DNA of 52,570 nt from contig JACZXH010000016.1 in the NCBI GenBank assembly GCA_022571715.1, positions 1 through 52,570 on the forward strand. Reading direction: 5' to 3'. The notes beneath the pieces are model-generated. The model did not search any database and was not told where the DNA came from. It worked only from the letters and a program-made list of their open reading frames with translations. The translations under genes and the position numbers were made by a program. The DNA is from Bacteroidota bacterium (GTDB lineage Bacteria; Bacteroidota; Bacteroidia; Cytophagales; Cyclobacteriaceae). Positions 16,053-25,661 of the stretch are shown here, in pieces (within the stretch, counting starts at the first letter, position 1; every line of letters starts with the position of its first letter).

Positions 16053-19042
16053 TAAGATATGTTTTCTGGGATGAATGGCCCAGGCCGTTGCAAATTATCC
16101 TGTTCATTTTCGGCTCTCTTTTCATTACTTCAATGCTTTACGCACTTGTTTGTGACGTACTCGGTTACGACATCATCCTCGATTGGGAAGTAGTAAGTCA
16201 GTCGATACCGTTGGAGGTAGCAGCAATAACAATCGATACCGGACCGTTTCACTTTCCGCTGGTCGTCAAAAATTATGTTGTAACGGACCAATATCACGGA
16301 AGTGACATCAGCGTCAACATATTTGCGGGTTATTTTTCGCTCTTTGCAATTATTTCCTCGCTCGTACTGGGTATTACTGCCACTACCTTCCTGAAAAAAA
16401 TTTGGTACGTCTTAGTATCTGCCATCTTCATTGCAATTCTTGTTTTCTTTAAGATTGACACCCTACTTTTATTCGGGTGGTCTGACAATACGGCAATAGT
16501 TTTGATCATTGTTTCATATCTCGGACTGGCTTATTTCTTTAATGCAATAAAACCCTACCACGATTTTGTTCAGCGACTGAAAGCATTTACAGGTGTAACC
16601 ATAGCCTGGGCCACGCTGATATACTTTTTTGCCGGGGTTGAAAAACCCTTCCTGCTTTTAAGCGCTAATGCGTTTCTGATCCCGTTTCTGACCGGCCTGG
16701 TTTTTATTTTTATGGTGTCGCACGAGATCATACATTTTGTAATTGTTGCGTTAACGCGGTCACCCACAAAGACGGGAAACAATTTAACACAATTCACGTT
16801 GTTTTCGGTGATCTACCTGGCAAATGTGCTTATATTGTATTTATACGACACCCGTGTAATTGAATGGGATTTTTATTACCTGAATCCTTACATTTTACTT
16901 GTAGTTTCAGCCTTATTGGGACTTTGGGGATTACAAAGCAGGAAAGTGTTGTTCAAAAACAGCATAAAGGATTATCCTATTCTGGTTTATATGTATCTTG
17001 TAATGGGGATTTTTTGCTTTGGAAGCCTGTTTTACTTCCTAGGAAATGCCAATGACCCGATACTGCAGGTGATTAAAGACGCGATCATTTATTCACATCT
17101 CGGATTTGGAGCAATGTTTTTCGTTTATGTGATCTTCAATTTTATGGGGATGTTGCGAAAAAATATGCCGGTTGCTAAAGTGATTTACAAGCCGTCCAAT
17201 ATGCCACACTTTACCTTCCGTTTTGCAGGATCGATTGTTGTATTGGCTCTGTTTCTTTTAGAAGATATTGAAGTTCCGGTAAATCACACTCTTTCTGGCA
17301 TGTTCAACCATGTTGGTGACTATTATAATGAAATTGATGATAATCTGAATGCCGAAACCTACTACCATAACGGCATGTTGTATGGTTATATGAACCATAG
17401 GTCAAATTATGCACTTGCCAAATTATATGAATCAAAAGGGGAGACGGAAAATGCAATCAAACATTATGAAAATGCCATTCGCATAAGGCCAAGTGAAATG
17501 GCGTATGTAAACCTAAGCACACTTAAAATAAAACAGGGAGAATTATTTAAATCATTATTCATCCTCAGTGACGGCCAGCGCATTTTCCCTTCCGGAAGAG
17601 CAATCCTTAACAATAAAGGACAATTGTTCAGCAGGATAAGCATCCCTGATTCGGCGCTGATCTACTTTGATGCCAGCCACCGTGCTGGAGACCAGATGCA
17701 TGCCGCAGCAACCAACTATATGGCACTCCTCGCCCATTCTAAATTAAATTTCGATGCCGATTCCGTTGTCCGACACTACAATGCGCGAAGCTCTGTCTCC
17801 ACAATGGCCAATTTAATGTTGCTCCGGAACATGGAAGGCAATTTCAGCAGCTACCAGCTGAAATCAGAACCAAAAGATCGCTTCACTGTAAACACATCAG
17901 CCTTATGGGTAAACTATCTGATCAATCAATACCGGTATGCAGACAGCACGGTTCTGAATAAGCTTGAATCAAAGCTGTCGCATCTAACAAATAGCCAGTT
18001 TCAGGAACAGGTTGGCTCCTCCCTTGCCATCGCAAATTACCAGGCAGGATATATCCGTAAGGCAGTGGATAAGCTCAGACAATTGGCTATGACAGGTACA
18101 AAGCTGTCAAGCAGGTATTATCACGATCTCGGATTACTAATGATGGACCTGGGTGATTTTCGCCAGGCCGTGGGATATTTTGAACTTGCTTTGTCAGATA
18201 ACTATAGCGACGTCGGATTTAAAATAAATGTTTGTAAACTTGAATATGACCAAAAATACGTATATGATGAATGGCTCAAACTTGCTGAAATAGATTCATT
18301 GCCAGAATCAGAAACAGCAAAATCAGTAATTAATATTCTGGCAATGTCGGAGGAGGAAGCCGCTATGCAAAATGATGAAACGTTATACCTGTTTTTGCAT
18401 TATAAAAAAAGCGAATTAAATGAATCTCAAACAGATGGATTATTCCGGTTGCTGGATAGAGAGCCTCTGGTGGTGAAAACCGGACTGGATCTGGCTGAAT
18501 ATTATTACAAGAAAGAATATTATGGTCTTGCCGAAAAATACATGGATAACGTCATACACCTTGAAGCGGATTCAACCATCCGTCAGCAGTTGTGGTTACT
18601 CCACCTCGATAACCTGGCCCGCCGAAATGACATCAGCACATTGGAAAAGGAATTAAGCAAAGAAAAATGGATTCCCTTCGACAGACGATGGTATTACCAC
18701 GCAACTATTGCGAATGGCAGAGGGGATTCGGATGAAGCTCGCCGACTATTTGAAATTGTAAAAAACATGAATCCATTTCATGAAGATGCCATACTCGCGT
18801 CAGCCGCTTATTTTCAGGAGGATCAGGAAGACCTGAAATCATACAATATTCTTGTTGAGGCATTGCTCCAAAATCCTTATTCTGCAAAGTTGGTTAAGGC
18901 ATATATACTGGAATGCCTTGATGAGAACCTCCATTCATATGCATTGAGCAGCTTAAACACATTGAGGGAGCTGATTGATTATGAGGATTATGCCGGATTT
19001 GTAAAAAGATACGAAAAGTTACTACATTTCACTGAGGATTAA
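16049..19042 (+). CDS. large polytopic membrane protein with C-terminal TPR repeats
   Basis: A 997-residue protein of unknown function. The N-terminal ~400 residues hold about 12 hydrophobic helices (first helix around 16-36, last around 390-405). The C-terminal ~590 residues contain tetratricopeptide-like repeats, for example AETYYHNGMLYGYMNHRSNY and ALAKLYESKGETENAIKHYE (about 440-490) and RYYHDLGLLMMDLGDFRQAV (about 690-710), probably extracytoplasmic. I do not recognise a catalytic motif. The architecture resembles Bacteroidota envelope proteins in which TPRs are displayed from a multi-helix anchor. It starts within the gatC stop codon (ATGA), so it is in the plsC-gatC operon. Confidence 0.75.
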   Translation: MIRYVFWDEWPRPLQIILFIFGSLFITSMLYALVCDVLGYDIILDWEVVSQSIPLEVAAITIDTGPFHFPLVVKNYVVTDQYHGSDISVNIFAGYFSLFAIISSLVLGITATTFLKKIWYVLVSAIFIAILVFFKIDTLLLFGWSDNTAIVLIIVSYLGLAYFFNAIKPYHDFVQRLKAFTGVTIAWATLIYFFAGVEKPFLLLSANAFLIPFLTGLVFIFMVSHEIIHFVIVALTRSPTKTGNNLTQFTLFSVIYLANVLILYLYDTRVIEWDFYYLNPYILLVVSALLGLWGLQSRKVLFKNSIKDYPILVYMYLVMGIFCFGSLFYFLGNANDPILQVIKDAIIYSHLGFGAMFFVYVIFNFMGMLRKNMPVAKVIYKPSNMPHFTFRFAGSIVVLALFLLEDIEVPVNHTLSGMFNHVGDYYNEIDDNLNAETYYHNGMLYGYMNHRSNYALAKLYESKGETENAIKHYENAIRIRPSEMAYVNLSTLKIKQGELFKSLFILSDGQRIFPSGRAILNNKGQLFSRISIPDSALIYFDASHRAGDQMHAAATNYMALLAHSKLNFDADSVVRHYNARSSVSTMANLMLLRNMEGNFSSYQLKSEPKDRFTVNTSALWVNYLINQYRYADSTVLNKLESKLSHLTNSQFQEQVGSSLAIANYQAGYIRKAVDKLRQLAMTGTKLSSRYYHDLGLLMMDLGDFRQAVGYFELALSDNYSDVGFKINVCKLEYDQKYVYDEWLKLAEIDSLPESETAKSVINILAMSEEEAAMQNDETLYLFLHYKKSELNESQTDGLFRLLDREPLVVKTGLDLAEYYYKKEYYGLAEKYMDNVIHLEADSTIRQQLWLLHLDNLARRNDISTLEKELSKEKWIPFDRRWYYHATIANGRGDSDEARRLFEIVKNMNPFHEDAILASAAYFQEDQEDLKSYNILVEALLQNPYSAKLVKAYILECLDENLHSYALSSLNTLRELIDYEDYAGFVKRYEKLLHFTED

Positions 19043-19236
19043 CATTTAGTCTTAAGGCCATTATTAGTACATTAACTGACGTATGATTTACTCCGTTTAA
19101 ATAAAATTGTTTGATAAAACCCATGAAAATTGGTCGATTTGCCAGCTGATGCCGTATATTAAATTAATAATTATTATGAAATGGCAATCAGTTTAACTTT
19201 TTATGGCTCCGGCTCATCTTTAATTAAAGATATGCT

Positions 19237-19968
19237 ATGCAAAAAATGATCGAAACACACGAACTTGCAAGAATATACCACATGGGTAGTGAGGTGGTTA
19301 AAGCATTGCAATCCATAACCATAGATATTTACCGGGGTGAATATGTTGCCTGTATGGGTCCTTCCGGATCGGGTAAATCCACATTGATGAATATTATCGG
19401 ATGCCTTGACACCCCAACAGGCGGTACCTATATCCTGAATAACCATGATGTAAGCGATCTGACTGAAAACGAACTTGCTGAAATCAGAAACAAGGAAATC
19501 GGCTTTGTTTTTCAGACCTTTAATCTGCTTCCCAGGGCTACCGCGCTTGATAATGTTGCTCTCCCATTGATTTATGCAGGTTATGGAAAGTACGACCGGG
19601 AAGAAATGGCATTAAATACATTGGAAAATGTGGGACTGGCTGACAGGGCAAATCATAAGCCTAATGAACTTTCTGGTGGTCAGAGGCAACGTGTTGCCAT
19701 TGCCAGAGCTCTTGTAAATAACCCCAGCATTATTCTTGCTGACGAACCTACCGGTAACCTTGATTCAAAAACATCTTTCGATATTATGGGCCTTTTTGCA
19801 GAACTGCACGAACAGGGCAACACTATTATTGTGGTTACACATGAACAGGACATATCGAAATACGCACACAGGATAATAAAATTACGGGATGGACTTGTTG
19901 AATCGGATGAAAAAAATGAAAATATAGTTCAACACACCAAAACCAAAAGTACTGTAGTTACCTCATAA
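19237..19968 (+). CDS. ABC transporter ATP-binding protein, MacB/LolD (MJ0796) type
   Basis: A 243-residue ATPase with Walker [10 protein letters not shown] (41-49), Q-loop [16 protein letters not shown], signature [15 protein letters not shown] (145-159), Walker [13 protein letters not shown] and switch His in VVTHEQDI. The [11 protein letters not shown] region is typical of the MacB/LolD subclass, which works with FtsX-like permeases in lipoprotein release or drug/peptide export. No permease gene is adjacent: the next gene, 8 bases away, is a cobalamin adenosyltransferase. The partner must be encoded elsewhere. A polar C-terminal tail of about 20 residues follows the domain. Confidence 0.92.
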   Translation: MQKMIETHELARIYHMGSEVVKALQSITIDIYRGEYVACMGPSGSGKSTLMNIIGCLDTPTGGTYILNNHDVSDLTENELAEIRNKEIGFVFQTFNLLPRATALDNVALPLIYAGYGKYDREEMALNTLENVGLADRANHKPNELSGGQRQRVAIARALVNNPSIILADEPTGNLDSKTSFDIMGLFAELHEQGNTIIVVTHEQDISKYAHRIIKLRDGLVESDEKNENIVQHTKTKSTVVTS

Positions 19969-19976
19969 AACTAAGA

Positions 19977-20525
19977 ATGAAAATTTATACCCGTTCCGGT
20001 GATAAGGGACAAACTTCTTTGCTTGGAGGAAAAAGGGTATCAAAGTCTGATTTGAGGATAGAAGCGTATGGAAATGTCGATGAACTCAATGCCTACATTG
20101 GACTCCTACGTGACCATAAGGAGAATGCAACCCGAGCCGGGTATCTCACCGAAATACAAAACCAGCTTTTTACCATCGGCTCGCATCTTGCTGTAGAACC
20201 TGGTAAATCCTTCGATTATATACCCGAAATAAAGGAATCATTTATTGACTCTCTTGAAAAAACCATCGACTATATGAACGAAAATTTGCCCGAAATGAAA
20301 AATTTTGTGCTACCAGGCGGGCACCTGCTTGTATCATGGTGTCATGTGGCGAGGTGTGTATGCCGGAGAGCAGAACGAAGTGTGATAACACTTTCTGAAA
20401 AGCAGAAAATTGATGAAATCATTATCAGATACCTCAATCGCTTATCCGATTATTTGTTTGTACTTTCGCGTAAAATTGCCAATGATCTTAATGTAAAGGA
20501 AGTTCCCTGGAAACCACGTGATTAG
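19977..20525 (+). CDS. cob(I)alamin adenosyltransferase, PduO type
   Basis: A 182-residue ATP:cob(I)alamin adenosyltransferase that makes adenosylcobalamin. Signatures: MKIYTRSGDKGQTSLLGGKR at the N-terminus (ATP-binding loop), AYGNVDELNAYIGL (31-44), FVLPGGHLLVSWCHVARCVC (about 109-128) and the C-terminal RLSDYLFVLSRKIA. All the family blocks are intact. It follows the ABC ATPase by 8 bases, probably on the same transcript. No cobalamin riboswitch was recognised upstream. Confidence 0.93.
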   Translation: MKIYTRSGDKGQTSLLGGKRVSKSDLRIEAYGNVDELNAYIGLLRDHKENATRAGYLTEIQNQLFTIGSHLAVEPGKSFDYIPEIKESFIDSLEKTIDYMNENLPEMKNFVLPGGHLLVSWCHVARCVCRRAERSVITLSEKQKIDEIIIRYLNRLSDYLFVLSRKIANDLNVKEVPWKPRD

Positions 20526-20590
20526 TGTCTGTTTTTAATGTTTTATGTAAAAAAAGCGTTTTCTTTTGAAACACACATTTTAGTTTATTA

Positions 20591-21649
20591 ATGGTTGATA
20601 CGTTTGAAATTTCTGTAAATAAAGTAGCGGAATCAAGATTATCAAAGGTTGATTTTGATGGAATAAAATTTGGTCGCGACTATTCCGATCACATGTTTAT
20701 GGCTGATTTTTATGATGGAAAATGGCATGATTCACGCATCGTGCCCTTTGCTCCGCTTACGCTAAGTCCGGCAAATGTAAGCCTGCATTACGGCCAATCT
20801 GTTTTCGAAGGAATGAAAGCATATAAAAATGCAAATGGCGAAGTGCTGTTGTTTCGCCCATTAGTTAATTCTCGAAGAATAAATATATCTGCAAAACGTA
20901 TGTGCCTCGCCGAAATCCCTGAAGAAATATTCATGGGCGGAATTCTTGAACTTTTGGCTCTCGATAAAGACTGGGTACCCGACCGTGAGGGTACCTCATT
21001 GTATATACGCCCCTTGTTGTTCGCCATGGATGAATATATCGGAATAAAACCTTCAGATACGTTTAGATTTATGATTATAACCTGCCCTGCCGGAGCATAC
21101 TATTCACGCCCGGTGAAAGTGATGATAGAAACCCATTACACCCGCGCTGTAGAAGGTGGAACCGGTTTTGCAAAAGCGGCAGGTAACTACGGCAGTTCGC
21201 TTTATCCGACCAAATTAGCGCAGGAAAAAGGCTACGATCAGATAATATGGACAGATGCAAAATCGCATGAGTATGTGGAAGAATCCGGCACAATGAATGT
21301 CCTGTTTATCATAGATGATATACTGGTTACCACACCTACGGGCGATACAATTCTTAAGGGAGTAACCCGTGACAGCGTTCTTACGCTTGCCAAAGATCAT
21401 GACCTGAAAGTAGAAGAACGAAAGCTGAGTGTAGTAGAGCTGATCGATGCTGCTAAATCCGGCAGGCTTCAGGAAGCATTTGGCGTGGGTACAGCTGCAT
21501 CCATTGCATCTATCAGCAATATCGGCTTCCAGGAAACCGATTATAAGCTTCCGGTTGAAATGCTGTGGGCAAAGCGATTTACGACATGGCTCGACGAAAT
21601 CAAAACCGGTAAAGTGGAAGATAAATATGGGTGGATAATGAAAGTCTGA
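20591..21649 (+). CDS. ilvE: branched-chain amino acid aminotransferase
   Basis: A 352-residue fold-type IV PLP aminotransferase, class II BCAT size. It interconverts Val, Leu and Ile with their 2-oxo acids. Features: LHYGQSVFEGMKAYKN (66-80), RPLVNSRRINISAKRMCL (89-106), the PLP lysine K195 in GFAKAAGNYGSSL, and EESGTMNVLFI (229-240) with the PLP-phosphate region TILKGVTRDSVL. Starts with ATG 65 bases after the adenosyltransferase; no clear terminator between them. Confidence 0.94.
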   Translation: MVDTFEISVNKVAESRLSKVDFDGIKFGRDYSDHMFMADFYDGKWHDSRIVPFAPLTLSPANVSLHYGQSVFEGMKAYKNANGEVLLFRPLVNSRRINISAKRMCLAEIPEEIFMGGILELLALDKDWVPDREGTSLYIRPLLFAMDEYIGIKPSDTFRFMIITCPAGAYYSRPVKVMIETHYTRAVEGGTGFAKAAGNYGSSLYPTKLAQEKGYDQIIWTDAKSHEYVEESGTMNVLFIIDDILVTTPTGDTILKGVTRDSVLTLAKDHDLKVEERKLSVVELIDAAKSGRLQEAFGVGTAASIASISNIGFQETDYKLPVEMLWAKRFTTWLDEIKTGKVEDKYGWIMKV

Positions 21650-21691
21650 CATTATCGCAGTTAATTACCCTTTTTTCACTTTTAAATATTG

Positions 21692-22209
21692 ATGGTTTTA
21701 GTTAAACAACCACGCGCGATTATATCATTAAAATATGTCCTTTCTGTATCTTTCTTGTTCGCCGCGCTTACACCATCATTTACGCAGGATTACCTTGTCC
21801 TGGAAAAATTGGGAACAAAAAAAGGTATGAATACTATCCGGGAGACCCAATTACATTCCGGATTAAAGGAAAAACATTCAGAAGAGATAAGATCAAAGCG
21901 CTGACAGACAGTTCTCTGATATTTAATGGAGGAAATGTAGCATTTAAGCTGATAGAGAGTATAAGTCTGAAAGAACATAAACAGTGGATGGCCGGTATTG
22001 GATCTGCATTAATAACGGCCAGTGCAGGCTATTTTTTGATAGACCAGTTTAACAACAGTATCATACAGGGAAACAGGCTTAGTATTGATGATCAGGTCGT
22101 TAAAATATCCTTGACCTTAGTGGCGTCTGGCACAACATTGATGCTATTAAGTAAAAAACATGTTAACACTACCAAAAACTGGCGGTTAAGGCTGGTGAAT
22201 ATTTATTAA
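21692..22209 (+). pseudogene. small secreted protein gene interrupted by a frameshift at an A7 run
   Basis: Two adjacent frames form one protein if read through. Frame 1 starts at ATG 21692 with a signal peptide (SLKYVLSVSFLFAALTPSFTQ) and DYLVLEKLGTKK. A shift of -1 at the A7 run (about 21817-21823) joins it to RYEYYPGDPITFRIKGKTF..., SSLIFNGGN, then a hydrophobic segment (GIGSALITASAGYFLID) and the end at 22209, about 173 residues in all. The joined sequence has the look of a conserved Bacteroidota hypothetical (YLVLEK-GTxKR..Y..GD.I.FR). The break may be a true mutation, a homopolymer sequencing error, or slippage at A-AAA-AAA. Unshifted, frame 1 ends at 21904. Confidence 0.7.
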
Positions 22210-22414
22210 TAGCTTGCGAAATCACAAAATGGTAAGTGATTGAAGTAGTTGCTTAACTTGTGGGAGTTTACTTTTTAAGCAATGCATACAACGCTCTTCC
22301 TTATTATAATTTTAATTATATTTCGTTTCTACCCAATTCCCCATCATTGTGGTTGGGTTAATCCCACACATTGTTACATTTGCTCCACAGCAGTAATTTA
22401 AAATATTTTAATAC

Positions 22415-23492
22415 ATGACCACAGATCAATTCAAAGATGTAAAAGCCAGAATAGCGGCTTTGAGGAGGTATCTTTGACTACGATACCAGAATTGAAGAAA
22501 TAGAAGAAGAAGAGGCGTTGTCCACACAACCCAGCTTCTGGGAAGACCCCAAAGAAGCTGAAAAGTCACTGAAGAAAATCCGTTCAAAAAAATTATGGAC
22601 GGACAATTTCGAAAAGGTACACCACCTGTTTGAAGACCTTGAAACTCTTCAGGATTTTTTTGAAGCCGGTGAAACGGATGAAGCAGAGATTGACGCTGCT
22701 TTTGAGATGGTAGCAAAGGCTGTGGATGAACTTGAGTTTAAAAAAATGCTCAGCGACAAAGAGGATCAACTCGATGCCGTTATGGAAATTAATCCAGGCG
22801 CCGGTGGCACCGAAAGCCAGGATTGGGCAGAGATGTTGATGCGTATGTATATCATGTGGGGAGAAAAAAACGGCATGAACGTTAAGCAGGTAAATTATCA
22901 GCCCGGGGATACGGCAGGTATAAAATCAGCAACCCTTGAGTTTGCCGGAGATTTTGCTTATGGTTATCTGAAATCGGAGATCGGGGTTCACCGGCTGGTC
23001 AGAATTTCACCTTTTGATTCAGGAGCACGCCGGCATACATCATTTGCCTCGATATATGTGTACCCGGTCGTAGATGACAGCATAAAAATTGAGATCAATC
23101 CCGCCGAAATCACATGGGAAACGTACCGTTCAGGAGGAGCGGGCGGACAAAATGTAAATAAAGTGGAAACAGCCGTTCGTCTGCGCCATGCACCCTCCGG
23201 TATCATTGTAGAATGCCAGCAGGAGCGTTCGCAGCTTCAAAACAAAGAAAAGGCACTGAAACTCTTGAAATCAAGACTTTATCAGGTTGAATTAGAGAAA
23301 AAGAACGAAGAACGGGATGCCGTTGAAAGTTCAAAAATGAAAATTGATTTTGGCTCCCAGATCAGGAATTATGTTTTGCATCCCTATAAAATGGTGAAAG
23401 ATAACCGAACCGGTGTTGAACGGAGCGATCCTCAAAATGTGCTTGACGGTGATATCAACGATTTTATAAAAGCTTTTTTAATGGGGCAGTGA
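22415..23492 (+). CDS. prfB: peptide chain release factor 2, with programmed +1 frameshift
   Basis: RF2 releases the nascent chain at UGA and UAA. The first exon-like part is 20 codons from ATG 22415 ([10 protein letters not shown]...LRRYL) followed by in-frame TGA at 22475-22477; reading resumes in +1 at GAC 22476 ([13 protein letters not shown]...) to 23492, about 358 residues. The specificity tripeptide SPF is in [13 protein letters not shown], and the catalytic GGQ is in [20 protein letters not shown]. The full domain order and length are normal. A reading that starts only in the second frame (22518) would miss the N-terminal domain. Translation is self-regulated through the frameshift site. 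Confidence 0.95.
22463..22478 (+). promoter_or_regulatory. prfB programmed +1 frameshift signal
   Basis: An internal Shine-Dalgarno-like AGGAGG (22463-22468) stands three bases before the shift codon CTT (22472-22474), which is followed by TGA and C (TATCTTTGAC). This is the same layout as the classical RF2 autoregulatory frameshift: low RF2 slows UGA decoding and lets the ribosome slip +1. Confidence 0.95.
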
Positions 23493-23527
23493 TTTTCGCC
23501 TTGTTTCTCTCCTAATTCAGAAAAGAG

Positions 23528-24016
23528 TTAATAATGAATCACGTATCTTACTGAAAGCGCAATTTCATCCCACACAAAATGTGTGGTCGACAAAATATTC
23601 AGAAATGGTTTCCAATCCAGCGCCAGATTTAAGGGTATCTCATCAAAAGTATATTCCATTCCTACAATGCCGTCCACACCTGTAAATAATTTTGTGCCTT
23701 CCTCCGAATCACCTGGGTAATCCCAGAAGCCAATGTGAGCTCCTACTCCGTAGTACCACGACAATCCCCGGTAATCAACCAGCGACTGGGTAATCTCCCC
23801 CAGCGCTACAATATTAATCCCTCTCCATCTTGTAGAAATTATGCCCTCTAACAAAAAACGCTTGCTGACCAGAGTTTTCCCAGTCAACCCTGATGCATTA
23901 CCCAGTCTCAATCCAGCAGCATTCTGGTAAAACTGGGCATCCGCTCGAGGGGCAATCAGCGCTAAAAGCAGCAACATCAAAATCAATTCCTGTTTTTTAA
24001 TATTTATCGAATACAT
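23528..24016 (-). CDS. small outer-membrane beta-barrel-like protein
   Basis: A 162-residue exported protein with signal peptide ending ADAQ. The mature part has alternating strands with Gly and aromatics: AAGLRLGNASGLTGKTLVSK, FLLEGIISTRW, YGVGAHIGFWDY, VDGIVGMEYTF, PLNLALDWKP and the terminal strand IALSVRYVIHY. This pattern is common in Bacteroidota small porin-like or OmpW-like barrels of unknown role. Convergent with prfB, 35 bases apart, with no strong terminator visible between them. Function unknown. Confidence 0.7.
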   Translation of the reverse strand: MYSINIKKQELILMLLLLALIAPRADAQFYQNAAGLRLGNASGLTGKTLVSKRFLLEGIISTRWRGINIVALGEITQSLVDYRGLSWYYGVGAHIGFWDYPGDSEEGTKLFTGVDGIVGMEYTFDEIPLNLALDWKPFLNILSTTHFVWDEIALSVRYVIHY

Positions 24017-24078
24017 ATAAGTACCTCAATGCTATTCTAAAAATCCACATCTTTGGGGCTTCAAAAATAACCAACCTG

Positions 24079-25269
24079 TTGGACTCAACAAATTCTCATA
24101 CACTATTTAGTCTTCAATTTCTACTTCTTTGCCTCAGTTCGTTCTTGTTTTTCGGCAGTTTCAACATGATCATTCCTGAATTACCAGATTATCTTGAAAA
24201 TTTAGGAGGTGGCGAATATAAGGGACTGATCATATCAGTTTTTACAATTACTGCGGGTTTGTCGCGCCCGTTCAGCGGCAAGCTGGCCGATACGATTGGC
24301 AGAATACCGGTAATGATATTCGGAGCTTTGGTATGTTTTTTGGTTGGGTTTTTATACCCGGTGTTTGGCAGTATAACTGCTTTCATGCTCCTCCGTCTTG
24401 TGCATGGTTTTTCAACCGGTTTTAAGCCTACCGGTACAGCCGCATATGTTGCCGATATAGTTCCGTATGACCGGCGTGGGGAAGCAATGGGAATCCTGGG
24501 GATAGCAGGAAGCCTGGGAATGGCAGCCGGACCGGCCATAGGAAGTGAAATAGCCATGCGTTTTTCGCTGGAAACCATGTTCTATGCATCCTCATTCACC
24601 GCATTATTATCGGTAATAGTACTTGTCGGAATGAAAGAAACGCTGAAAAAAAAGGTGAAATTCAGTTTCAGATTGTTGCGTATTCATCCGGCTGAAGTGC
24701 TGGAACCCAGGGTGTTTGCACCCTCCGTGCTGATGATGCTTACCGCATTTCCTTTTGGTATTATTCTCACACTGATCCCTGATTTAAGTGCACATCTTGG
24801 ATTTGAAAATAAGGGCACATTTTTTACCGCATTAACGCTTTCATCAGTGCTGATCCGGTTTTTTGCAGGCAAAGCATCCGATAAATTCGGAAGAATCGCG
24901 GTGCTTAAGATCTCTACCATGTTGTTAGCCGTTTCATTGGTAGCAGTAGCTTTTGCTGCATCCAAAGAGACATTTCTTCTAGCCGCAATCTTAACGGGAA
25001 TTGCAGTCGGGATGAATACTCCATCTATTTTTGCCTGGACTGTTGACCTGAGTGATCCTGATTTTAGGGGTCGGGCCATGTCCACTATGTTCATTGCCCT
25101 GGAGATCGGTATTGGTTTCGGAGCGCTACTTTCCGGCTGGATTTACAGCAACGATGTAGCGAATCTTCCGACATCCTTTCTACTGGGATCGGTTACCTCA
25201 TTTATGGCCTTTCTATATATACAGTTTTATTATAAGCCAAATAAGGATCTAAAAAATGAAAACGCTTAA
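24079..25269 (+). CDS. major facilitator superfamily transporter
   Basis: A 396-residue MFS permease with about 12 helices. Motif A after helix 2 reads GKLADTIGRIPVM and its half-repeat after helix 8 reads GKASDKFGRIAVLK, which fixes the 6+6 layout. The segment RLVHGFSTGFKPTGTAAYVADIVP resembles motif B/C of sugar- and drug-exporter subfamilies. Substrate not assignable. The start must be TTG 24079, because no ATG occurs before helix 1. The 62-base gap from the divergent barrel gene should hold both promoters. Confidence 0.9.
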   Translation: MDSTNSHTLFSLQFLLLCLSSFLFFGSFNMIIPELPDYLENLGGGEYKGLIISVFTITAGLSRPFSGKLADTIGRIPVMIFGALVCFLVGFLYPVFGSITAFMLLRLVHGFSTGFKPTGTAAYVADIVPYDRRGEAMGILGIAGSLGMAAGPAIGSEIAMRFSLETMFYASSFTALLSVIVLVGMKETLKKKVKFSFRLLRIHPAEVLEPRVFAPSVLMMLTAFPFGIILTLIPDLSAHLGFENKGTFFTALTLSSVLIRFFAGKASDKFGRIAVLKISTMLLAVSLVAVAFAASKETFLLAAILTGIAVGMNTPSIFAWTVDLSDPDFRGRAMSTMFIALEIGIGFGALLSGWIYSNDVANLPTSFLLGSVTSFMAFLYIQFYYKPNKDLKNENA

Positions 25270-25661
25270 CCGATGGAGAAAAACTTCTCCCGCAAGCTTT
25301 TATTATGTTGCCATCGGATCTGCCTTAATTATACTTTCCATTCCGTGACTAAAGTAAAGGTTTGAAGTACTTCCAGGCTTCCTCTGAAAACGAGTAATAT
25401 GAAGTTTTTTCGTATTAATTCCTCCATGAATTAAGCATTTTCCACATATTCAATTTGAAACCTGATATAGTGGAGAGAAATCTTTATCACAACGAATATC
25501 TCGTTCACTATTTATTCAGGCTTCAGACTCGGGCAAGAGCTCTAATAATTTATCGGGCATTAGCCCTTTTATAAATAACAACGCTTTATAAATAACCAGG
25601 CTGCAACCTTTTTTAAAAACATACGTCTTTAACCTAAATCCATAGAATAAAATCGTTTGCC
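25270..25661. other. 392-base intergenic region
   Basis: Nothing gene-like is seen. A short GGGC-ATTA-GCCC hairpin followed by TTTT near 25556-25573 could be a weak terminator for the MFS gene. The start of the next gene at 25662 is preceded by AT-rich sequence that presumably includes its promoter. Confidence 0.4.

Noticed and set aside
22518-23492. prfB called from the downstream start only
   Set aside because: This omits the N-terminal domain and the TGA frameshift site; the full gene begins at 22415.
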